From Thermoproteota archaeon (lineage in GTDB: Archaea > Korarchaeota > Korarchaeia > Korarchaeales > Korarchaeaceae): DNA of 5,375 nt. The notes under the pieces are model-generated. The model ran no database searches, was not told where the DNA came from, and saw only the letters and a program-made list of their open reading frames with translations. The translations under genes and the position numbers were made by a program. Where the stretch lies: assembly GCA_003661365.1 (NCBI GenBank), contig QMVZ01000111.1, forward strand, positions 1-5,375. The letters run 5' to 3'. Positions 1 through 4,126 of this stretch are shown piece by piece; the first letter of the stretch is position 1; the number at the start of each line of letters is the position of its first letter.

Positions 1-13
1 GTTCTTAGCTTTC

Positions 14-27
14 TGAATGGGCATTCA
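14..27. repeat. Inverted repeat TGAATG-GG-CATTCA upstream of the methyltransferase promoter
   Basis: Two perfect 6-bp arms are separated by GG, giving a 14-bp near-palindrome whose centre lies about 45 bp upstream of the TATA box. The size and symmetry fit an operator for a dimeric regulator. It could equally belong to the end of a gene left of the window, or be chance in a short AT-rich stretch. Nothing else between 1 and 60 could be assigned. Confidence 0.3.
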
Positions 28-62
28 ATTCCCCGATTTCCTTAGTTCTCGCAACAACTACC

Positions 63-70
63 TATATAAT
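63..70 (+). promoter_or_regulatory. TATA box of the methyltransferase gene
   Basis: TATATAAT is a strong archaeal TATA-box match. With the usual spacing of about 25-27 nt, transcription would start near 90-93. That leaves a leader of about 17 nt, just long enough to carry the ribosome binding site at 96-102. No convincing purine-rich BRE lies directly upstream. Confidence 0.65.
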
Positions 71-95
71 GAATATTGGAACTAACTTCATGATT

Positions 96-102
96 GGAGA
101 GG
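96..102 (+). promoter_or_regulatory. Ribosome binding site deciding the methyltransferase start
   Basis: GGAGAGG lies 6 nt before the ATG at 109. An in-frame TTG at 94 would put this motif inside the coding region and have no binding site of its own, so ATG 109 is preferred and the protein is 5 residues shorter than the longest open frame. Confidence 0.7.
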
Positions 103-108
103 CAAAGA

Positions 109-855
109 ATGGCAGACACTTTAGAACAAGCTCGTCTCAGAGATAGTTTCATCAAAGAAGAACTGCCAAAGATTAAAATTGAGGGAATCGATGTAGACAA
201 AGTCTATGTTGACAAAATAATTGAGAAGGCACCGGAAAGAGGGAAAATCATTGACATAGGTACAGGTAACGCTCATATCCCAGTCAAGTTGATTAACAGA
301 AATCGTAATCTTGAGATCTTTACAATTGATCTTTCAAAGGCTTCAGTAAGAATTGCCAAGGAAAACTGCTCTTTTTCAGACAAAATCCACGTTTTAAGGG
401 CCGATGGCCACAACCTTCCCTTTAGGGACTCTGTCTTTGATGAGGTTATTGTAAGGTTGGCCCCTCACAGCATTAAGGAGGCGTACAGGGTTCTTAAGGA
501 AGGAAGATGTTACATTCACCGTGCCTGTGGGATCTATAACTGTTGGAAGGAGATACATGAGATCTTCGGAGAAAGAGCCATGCCCTATGCAACAGCCGAA
601 TGGTGGAAAACTTCTGAAGGACGTTTGGAGAGATATGAGATGAGGGGGTTCAAAATAGTCTACGAAATGTCTTTTCTCGTTAAGAAATACTATACTATGG
701 ACCAGATCGTTATGGAGATGAAATTTAACCCAATTGTAAGGGATTTTGATCCTAAAAAGGACAAGCATAAGCTAAAGGAGCTTGAGAGGAAGTACAAAAC
801 AAAGTGGGGAATACGCATCACCGGAGATCCTCTCATCTTATTTGCTAGGAAATAG
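109..855 (+). CDS. Class I SAM-dependent methyltransferase, substrate unknown
   Basis: This 248-residue cytoplasmic protein should transfer a methyl group from S-adenosylmethionine. Residue numbers count from ATG 109. The Rossmann-fold motif I, IIDIGTGN, is at about 47-54 and the glycine loop binds SAM. The acidic end of strand beta-2, FTIDLS, is at 71-76, with Asp74 expected to bind the ribose. An ADG segment at 98-100 is followed by NLPFRDSVFDEVIV (about 102-115) and by RVLKEG, the usual end of the Methyltransf_11-like core. The remaining ~115 residues are not core fold. They include WKEIHEIFGE, a WW pair and a lysine-rich segment, and probably form a substrate-recognition region. The usual RVLKPGG is here RVLKEGR, which is within family variation. 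The gene has its own TATA box and ends in TAG; no neighbour points to a substrate. The methyltransferase fold is confident; a specific substrate (small molecule, lipid or protein) cannot be given. Confidence 0.85.
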   Translation: MADTLEQARLRDSFIKEELPKIKIEGIDVDKVYVDKIIEKAPERGKIIDIGTGNAHIPVKLINRNRNLEIFTIDLSKASVRIAKENCSFSDKIHVLRADGHNLPFRDSVFDEVIVRLAPHSIKEAYRVLKEGRCYIHRACGIYNCWKEIHEIFGERAMPYATAEWWKTSEGRLERYEMRGFKIVYEMSFLVKKYYTMDQIVMEMKFNPIVRDFDPKKDKHKLKELERKYKTKWGIRITGDPLILFARK

Positions 856-928
856 ATAAACCAGCATGGAAGGCTTAAATTTTGATTGAACTAAAAGAAA
901 GATGTGGTAAACTCTCACCAAAAAGCAT

Positions 929-938
929 TAGTATATTT
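929..938 (+). promoter_or_regulatory. Possible TATA box for the 989-1534 gene
   Basis: TAGTATATTT lies about 55 nt before the TTG start and would place transcription initiation near 960, at the hairpin described at 957-985. A second AT-rich element, GGCTTAAAT at about 872-880, is an alternative and would give a longer leader. Apart from these and the hairpin, I see nothing else in the 133-bp gap after the methyltransferase. Confidence 0.3.
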
Positions 939-956
939 CGTGGACGATCCTTAACG

Positions 957-985
957 TTTTCAACTTCCAGTTTTCGAGTTGAAGG
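957..985 (+). promoter_or_regulatory. Hairpin overlapping the weak ribosome binding site of the 989 gene
   Basis: TTCAACT (959-965) pairs perfectly with AGTTGAA (977-983) across an 11-nt loop. Two G-U pairs in RNA (957/985 and 958/984) extend the stem to 9 bp. The 3' arm contains the only SD-like purines, GAAGGG (981-986), just before the TTG start at 989. The structure could therefore hide the initiation site. If transcription begins near 960, only part of the 5' arm would be present, which weakens the idea. Confidence 0.3.
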
Positions 986-988
986 GCC

Positions 989-1534
989 TTGATTGAAGAT
1001 TTCTTAAGTAAAAAGAGGGCTGAGATACATCAAGCGCTGAATCTGATCTGGTCCACTGCTTACAAGATACATGAAAAGGTTTCCAGGGAGTTCAAGTCCT
1101 CTAAAGTTGAATTTGCAAAAAGCAGCTACATTGAGGTGGAAGGCAAATGGGATAAGCAGCTTTACCCAATCCCAGTTATAAGGACAGAGGCAGGAGAGAT
1201 TGGAGTTAACCTAGACGGAGTTTATGGGGTAATTGGGGTTATATCTGAGTCAATAAGCGAGGAGTTCCTTTCAGAGATCTTAGAATCTGGCTTAAAAGTG
1301 GAGATATACGGAGGAAAGGATTTCACAAAAACCTACTATGCTGGAGACACAAGAATTTCGGTTAAAGAACTTCTTGAAGAGATTAAGAAGGGCGGAGAGG
1401 AAGTGGTGCAGGTAGAAGTTAGGAGAGATCTTTCAGAATGCTTCAAAATTGTAGAAGATCTGAGAAAGCTCAGAGAAGTAATGATTAAGAGGGGAGTTAA
1501 GTACGTGAGCCCTCTTGCAAGTTCTAGGGACTAA
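989..1534 (+). CDS. Conserved-looking protein of unknown function, 181 residues
   Basis: I do not recognise this protein with confidence. It is cytoplasmic, with no signal peptide or membrane segment, and is rich in Glu and Lys. Residues 1-35 look helical (HQALNLIWSTAYKIHEKV). Then come a WDKQLYPIPVIR segment at about 54-65, a beta-rich GEIGVNLDGVYGVIGVIS segment, a helix EEFLSEILESG, a KVEIYGGKDF strand, and a charged C-terminal helical region (about 145-170). The order of an N-terminal helix, W…LYP and YGG loosely recalls the DUF3201 family of Thermococcales; this is from memory and unchecked. TTG 989 is the only plausible start, because an in-frame TGA lies at 980-982 and no in-frame ATG follows near the N-terminus. 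The SD is weak (GAAGGG, 2 nt away). The gene ends in TAA, overlapping the stop of the convergent gene. Codon use and protein-like composition make it a real gene; its function is unassigned. Confidence 0.75.
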   Translation: MIEDFLSKKRAEIHQALNLIWSTAYKIHEKVSREFKSSKVEFAKSSYIEVEGKWDKQLYPIPVIRTEAGEIGVNLDGVYGVIGVISESISEEFLSEILESGLKVEIYGGKDFTKTYYAGDTRISVKELLEEIKKGGEEVVQVEVRRDLSECFKIVEDLRKLREVMIKRGVKYVSPLASSRD

Positions 1535-2313
1535 CTCTCGGAAAGGACCCACAAGACTTGCTCTAAAATGGTTTTTGACCTTTCCCTAACTACTTGGCGA
1601 TCAAAAGCTGGTAACCATCCGGTTTCCATCAAGATATCTGATATTACCTGAGCAGAAGCTGCTTCAACATTTCTATACTTTGCAACCGAGAAAATGGCTG
1701 ATGTCTCCATGTTAACCCCTAAAACCCCTGCGCTCTTGAACTTCCGGAATTTACTGCGTGTTTCTCTGTACACCCCATCTGTTGACCAGACAGGACCGAC
1801 AAAATGCCTGATTTTCATTTCAGTTAGGTGTTTAATCAGCCTGTTCCTCAGTCGAACGGAGGATTCAACCTTCACGTCTGGAGGAAGGTAATGGTAAGAG
1901 GTTCCTTCGTCACGTATCGCTTCAGTTACAACGATTATGTCTCCTGGTTCAAGAAATGTCTGCAATCCTCCAGATAAGCCAACTTCGAAGATCTTTCTTG
2001 CTCCACATGCAATTAGTTCTTCTAATGTCATTGCAGCGGCAGGGGCTCCTATCCAGATGCAACAGAGCCCGATTTCTACATCGTTAAATTTTCCAACGCA
2101 GAAAGGTTGGTTCTCACCGTACACCCACCAATCAACTGGCTTGCCGTCAATCAGCTCTTTCGCATGATCGTACTTCTTACTCTGATAGGTTATTATAAGA
2201 CGTTCTGGGACTCTTATTGCGTCTAGTGGAATTTTCTTCTTCTCAGCTACGTAGCGGACAAAATCTGCTGGCGTAAAAACTGTTTCCTCCTCTTTCAAGA
2301 TCATCAGCCTCAC
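1531..2313 (-). CDS. Nucleoside phosphorylase superfamily enzyme (PNP/UDP family, COG2820-like)
   Basis: This 260-residue protein belongs to the hexameric phosphorylase fold that cleaves nucleosides in purine or pyrimidine salvage in the cytoplasm. Landmarks are IGAPAAAMTLEELIACGA (88-105), the glycine-rich loop GLSGGLQ (112-118), the EGTSYHYLPP segment (136-145) typical of archaeal uridine-phosphorylase-like members, WSTDGVYRE (176-184), the ribose-binding VNMETSAIFSVA (200-211, with the Met-Glu pair at 202-203), and SDI with Asp226. Two canonical phosphate-binding features are not seen: no GDPxR near the N-terminus, and Glu110 stands where E. coli uridine phosphorylase has Arg before its GTTG loop. 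The product may therefore use phosphate differently or act as a hydrolase. Start choice is uncertain: GTG 2313 is used here; ATG 2304 is 3 nt behind GTGAGG; and an ATT at 2325 has GAGG 4 nt upstream. It converges on the 989-1534 gene. The family call is confident, the exact reaction is not. Confidence 0.88.
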   Translation of the reverse strand: MRLMILKEEETVFTPADFVRYVAEKKKIPLDAIRVPERLIITYQSKKYDHAKELIDGKPVDWWVYGENQPFCVGKFNDVEIGLCCIWIGAPAAAMTLEELIACGARKIFEVGLSGGLQTFLEPGDIIVVTEAIRDEGTSYHYLPPDVKVESSVRLRNRLIKHLTEMKIRHFVGPVWSTDGVYRETRSKFRKFKSAGVLGVNMETSAIFSVAKYRNVEAASAQVISDILMETGWLPAFDRQVVRERSKTILEQVLWVLSES

Positions 2314-2453
2314 GACATGATCAATGGTTCCTCTTCTATAGTCCTCTTCTCCTTTGACAACTCAAAAGCTCTAAGTTTGACCCAAAGTTGAGGTTAGTAC
2401 TTTCGGTCCTTTGTATCAGAGATAAGGTATCGATAACTAGGTGTTGTTCCTCT

Positions 2454-2472
2454 AAGGCTCTTTTGGGCCCTT
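2454..2472. repeat. Bulged hairpin in the divergent intergenic region
   Basis: AAGGCTC (2454-2460) can pair with GGGCCCTT (2465-2472) around a TTTT loop. This gives about 7 bp with one bulged C at 2468 and one G-U pair. No T run follows on either strand, so it does not look like a terminator. It could sit in a long leader of the phosphorylase mRNA on the minus strand, but no promoter was found to support that. Confidence 0.25.
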
Positions 2473-2515
2473 CATGGCCTCATTTGTCAAAATGTAATGC
2501 TTATTGGAATGTTAT

Positions 2516-2523
2516 GATATAAC
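2516..2523 (+). promoter_or_regulatory. TATA-like element for the membrane-protein/protease pair
   Basis: GATATAAC lies inside a GTTAT-GAT-ATAAC inverted repeat (2511-2523), so it could work in either direction. On the plus strand it would start transcription near 2543-2547, giving a leader of about 70 nt that contains the hairpin and T run at 2549-2581. It is the best TATA candidate upstream of 2618. Confidence 0.35.
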
Positions 2524-2541
2524 TGTTCAAAATTTTTCCAG

Positions 2542-2592
2542 TAGTATCTTACATAGTATTCTATGTAATGCTCTTTTTTTTACTAGTATCTT
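2542..2592 (+). repeat. Direct repeat TAGTATCTT, two copies, plus a partial copy
   Basis: TAGTATCTT occurs at 2542-2550 and 2584-2592, each preceded by a T-rich stretch and followed 12-20 nt later by ATGTAATGC. A partial copy, TAGTAT, lies at 2554-2559. Taken with the ATGTAATGC repeats this looks like a diverged duplication of a leader segment of about 40 bp. Confidence 0.45.
2549..2581 (+). terminator. Hairpin followed by eight T: attenuator- or terminator-like element
   Basis: TTACATAG (2549-2556) pairs perfectly with CTATGTAA (2561-2568) around a TATT loop, followed by TGCTC and an eight-T run (2574-2581). Archaeal polymerase stops at U-rich tracts. There is no gene upstream on this strand to terminate, so if transcription starts near 2545 this element would act inside the leader of the membrane-protein/protease pair. 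The perfect symmetry also fits a protein-binding operator. Confidence 0.4.
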
Positions 2593-2605
2593 GTTTGATA
2601 ACTTA

Positions 2606-2610
2606 AGAGG
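2606..2610 (+). promoter_or_regulatory. Ribosome binding site of the small membrane protein
   Basis: AGAGG lies 7 nt before ATG 2618. It decides the start: the frame is open back to TTG 2504, but no SD precedes that codon. An ATG at 2613 is in another frame and is followed at once by TAA. Confidence 0.6.
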
Positions 2611-2617
2611 AAATGTA

Positions 2618-2815
2618 ATGCAAGTATTCGATCTGAAATGGAAGATATTTGCTTTAGGAGTGATAGTAGTGGCGGGCATCTTCTTGTTCATGGAAGTGGA
2701 ATACAGAACTGTTTGGATAGCGCTTGAAACTGGTGCATGCGGATTTATACTGGGGAACTTTAAAGGACAATCTGCAGCACTAAAAGCCATGAGAGGTGAG
2801 AGGGTAGGTGGTTAA
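2618..2815 (+). CDS. Small two-helix membrane protein, 65 residues
   Basis: I cannot place this protein in a named family. A short basic N-terminus (MQVFDLKWK) leads into a first hydrophobic helix (about residues 10-26, FALGVIVVAGIFLFMEV). A short polar turn with EYR follows, then a second, glycine-rich helix (about 30-47, TVWIALETGACGFILG). A basic tail carries KGQSAALKAMRGER. With an even number of helices and basic ends on both sides, both termini are expected in the cytoplasm. Size and layout resemble small phage-type membrane or holin-like proteins, but this is analogy only. Its TAA stop overlaps the GTG start of the protease by 8 bp, and the protease SD lies inside this gene, so the two are almost certainly co-translated. 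A role as membrane anchor, sensor or pore partner of the protease is inferred from this arrangement alone. Confidence 0.7.
   Translation: MQVFDLKWKIFALGVIVVAGIFLFMEVEYRTVWIALETGACGFILGNFKGQSAALKAMRGERVGG
2793..2799 (+). promoter_or_regulatory. Ribosome binding site of the protease inside the upstream gene
   Basis: GAGGTGA is a near-complete archaeal Shine-Dalgarno sequence, 8 nt before GTG 2808. It favours GTG 2808 over ATG 2826, which has only the weaker AAGGGA close by. Its position inside the 3' end of the membrane-protein gene supports translational coupling. Confidence 0.65.
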
Positions 2816-3884
2816 AGGGAAGAAGATGGATTTGAAGAAGGCTTTGGAGCTGTTCGAGTCGGACCCAAATATAGTAGCGGTCTGGGAGAATAAGGAGGGG
2901 AAGATAGTCCTAGCCTTCAAGAAGAAGCCAGATCCTAAAACTCTCGAGGCCTTATCTTATGATAACGTTATTATATTCGTTTCTGGCGAAATAGTCCCTT
3001 TAGAAAGTTTATTGCCGGTTGCGAAAAGCAAAAGGGAGGAAAAATTTCGTCCGTGCCCAGCAGGAGTAAGCGTGGGTCACTATAAGATAACTGCTGGGAC
3101 CGTCGGTTTGTGCCTCCACAAAAAGGACGGAACCCCGGTATTATTATCGAACAATCATGTGATAGCCGATTCGGTTGTGGAAAGGGGAGAAGGAGGGAAG
3201 ATAGAGGATCCGATCCTTCAGCCTGGACCTCATGATGGGGGTACCCTTGAGGACAAGATCGCAACCCTCTATGATGTGGTCCCCCTCAAGAGAGAGGAGT
3301 ATAATCTGGTTGATGCTGCCATCGGAAAGCCTTTGAAAGAGGAAGATCTGGCTTATTTTGATGTTTTTGAATATGGTAAGATAGAAGGCTGGATGAAGGC
3401 AAGGGAAGGCATGGAAGTAACTAAATCTGGTAGAAGCTGTGCTATCTTGAGCTCCATAATAACGTCAACAAACGCAACTGTTAGGGTGAACTACAGGGAA
3501 AGAGGAACCTTCACGTTTACACAGCAGATTATCGTTCCCAATCCCTTCGGACAACCTGGAGACAGTGGCTCTCCTGTAATACATGGGAAGGGAATTGTTG
3601 GGTTGATATATGCTGGATCTCCATATCTAACGGTCGTTTGCCCATTCGAGCCGATTAAAACAAGGTTTGACCTCGACATCGAGGAAATAGTTGAGGAAGG
3701 ACCCCCGCCTCCGGCTCCAGTATATGATTTTGAGGGCAAGCTACTGATAAGGCAGCATAAGGGAAAGGCAGCTGGTTGGCTGAAGTGGTGGATATTCAAG
3801 TTCCCGATTAGCTTAGATCTGGACATCTATCAGACAGAAGGAGAAGTAAAAGGAACTGCAAAACCGAGGAAAGCGGAAGAATGA
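2808..3884 (+). CDS. Chymotrypsin-like (S1-fold) serine protease, predicted cytoplasmic
   Basis: This 358-residue protein carries a complete catalytic triad: His117 in LLSNNHVIADS, Asp169 in NLVDAAIG and Ser253 in GQPGDSGSPV, with GDSG forming the oxyanion hole. GVSVGHYKITAGTVG (86-100), ILQPGPHDGG (136-145), KSGRS (206-210) and GLIYAGSP (265-272) fit the prokaryotic 'SNNHV…QPG…GDSGSP' trypsin-like family. Residues 1-80 form an N-terminal region (NIVAVWENKEGKIVLAF, then VSGEIVPL), perhaps a prodomain or regulatory domain. After a PPPPAP linker (299-304) comes a tail of about 55 residues containing GWLKWWIFKFP, which may contact membrane or partner. No signal peptide is visible, so it should act in the cytosol. 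The segment after KSGR reads SCAIL, where I recall relatives having TTG. GTG 2808 is chosen from its SD; ATG 2826 is the alternative. It is coupled to the membrane protein before it. The protease call is strong; the substrate is unknown. Confidence 0.92.
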   Translation: MVKGKKMDLKKALELFESDPNIVAVWENKEGKIVLAFKKKPDPKTLEALSYDNVIIFVSGEIVPLESLLPVAKSKREEKFRPCPAGVSVGHYKITAGTVGLCLHKKDGTPVLLSNNHVIADSVVERGEGGKIEDPILQPGPHDGGTLEDKIATLYDVVPLKREEYNLVDAAIGKPLKEEDLAYFDVFEYGKIEGWMKAREGMEVTKSGRSCAILSSIITSTNATVRVNYRERGTFTFTQQIIVPNPFGQPGDSGSPVIHGKGIVGLIYAGSPYLTVVCPFEPIKTRFDLDIEEIVEEGPPPPAPVYDFEGKLLIRQHKGKAAGWLKWWIFKFPISLDLDIYQTEGEVKGTAKPRKAEE

Positions 3885-3925
3885 GACAAAATTACGATCG
3901 ATAACGATCCGCTCCCCTACTGAAG

Positions 3926-3944
3926 GTTTTCCAAAACGAGTTTT
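3926..3944 (+). terminator. Short alternating palindromes with T runs after the protease
   Basis: GTTTT (3926-3930), AAAAC (3933-3937) and GTTTT (3940-3944) are arranged so that the middle block can pair with either flank. Each T4 run is short for an archaeal terminator, but this is the first T-rich element after the protease stop. A weak GATCG-ATAA-CGATC inverted repeat lies at 3896-3909. Confidence 0.25.
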
Positions 3945-3976
3945 ACCTGAATCACCGGCCTAACGTAGCTAGGGAG

Positions 3977-4018
3977 GTCTTAGATGACACTAATGCCTTT
4001 CAGGCAACCGATCTAGAC
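3977..4018. repeat. Nested inverted repeats in the convergent gap
   Basis: GTC-TAGAT (3977-3985, with one bulged T) pairs with ATCTA-GAC (4011-4018). Inside it, TGCC (3994-3997) pairs with GGCA (4003-4006) around a TTTCA loop. Both strands could fold. It overlaps the possible gene remnant, so it may be incidental, or a structured RNA element or bidirectional transcription stop between the two convergent genes. Confidence 0.25.
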
Positions 4019-4117
4019 GTGAAAAAGATGAAGTAGAAGAGGGAAACCTCTCAAGCCTTTAGTCGAGCAAAGGAGCACGGGATGCTTAAAGATGATTCCC
4101 TCTTCTAGAGTATCAGC

Positions 4118-4123
4118 TTTTTT
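4118..4123 (+). terminator. T6 run ending the plus-strand transcript
   Basis: A run of six T lies just past the second TAG of the possible remnant and 3 bp before the end of the convergent minus-strand gene. In archaea such a run can end transcription without a hairpin. It is the longest T run between the protease and the right-hand operon. Confidence 0.3.
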
Positions 4124-4126
4124 AGG

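Larger units (their letters stand above)
2314..2617. other. AT-rich 304-bp divergent intergenic region
   Basis: This stretch separates the minus-strand phosphorylase from the plus-strand membrane-protein/protease pair. The half near 2617 is dense with signals, each listed separately: a TATA-like site, an attenuator-like hairpin with a T run, and two short direct-repeat families. The half near 2314 holds a bulged hairpin at 2454-2472 and no convincing TATA box for the phosphorylase. No tRNA or C/D-box RNA features were recognised. The frame open from TTG 2504 into the small gene lacks a ribosome binding site and is not counted as coding. Confidence 0.6.
2492..2621 (+). repeat. Three exact copies of ATGTAATGC
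   Basis: The 9-mer ATGTAATGC occurs at 2492-2500, 2563-2571 and 2613-2621, all in the same orientation and all within 130 bp. The second copy overlaps the 3' arm of the hairpin at 2549-2568. The third overlaps the start codon of the small membrane protein (ATG 2618). No further exact copy was noticed in the window by eye. Confidence 0.6.
3905..4108 (+). pseudogene. Possible decayed reading frame interrupted by TAG
   Basis: One plus-strand frame is open from the codon after TAA 3902-3904 to TAG 4034-4036, and continues in the same frame to a second TAG at 4106-4108. The translation looks protein-like rather than random: FYLNHRP, then AREVLDDTNAF, DLDVKKMK, and after the first stop SQAFSRAKEHGMLKDDS. 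No ATG, GTG or TTG start with a ribosome binding site begins it, so it is more likely the eroded C-terminal part of a lost gene than a working one. The family is not recognised; the ending faintly recalls the last strands of PIN-type nucleases, which I do not claim. A 10-codon ORF in another frame (ATG 3984) sits behind a strong AGGGAGGT at 3971-3978, which may be coincidental. Confidence 0.35.

Noticed and set aside
1..45. C-terminal tail of a plus-strand gene entering from the left
   Set aside because: One frame is open for 14 codons to a TAG at 43-45, too short to separate from chance.
94..108. TTG start adding five residues to the methyltransferase
   Set aside because: It would place the GGAGAGG ribosome binding site inside the coding region and leave the TTG without one.
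394..768. Long minus-strand frame opposite the methyltransferase
   Set aside because: It is a shadow of a gene with clear SAM-binding motifs; it has no recognisable domain and no ribosome binding site was noted.
2504..2617. N-terminal extension of the small membrane protein from TTG 2504
   Set aside because: No SD precedes it, the sequence is low-complexity AT-rich leader with a hairpin and T run, and ATG 2618 has a proper SD.
2314..2617. tRNA, C/D-box RNA or CRISPR repeats in the divergent region
   Set aside because: No T-arm-like GGTTCGAATC sequence, no paired C and D boxes, and the short repeats are 9 bp with uneven spacing, unlike CRISPR.
3491..3826. Minus-strand frame opposite the protease C-terminal half
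   Set aside because: Its composition mirrors the protease codons, with glycine and proline runs from the PPPPAP linker, and it shows no start signals.
3905..4108. TAG read as pyrrolysine to give one continuous protein
   Set aside because: TAG also ends the methyltransferase and the phosphorylase genes, so it works as an ordinary stop here, and there is no start signal for the frame.
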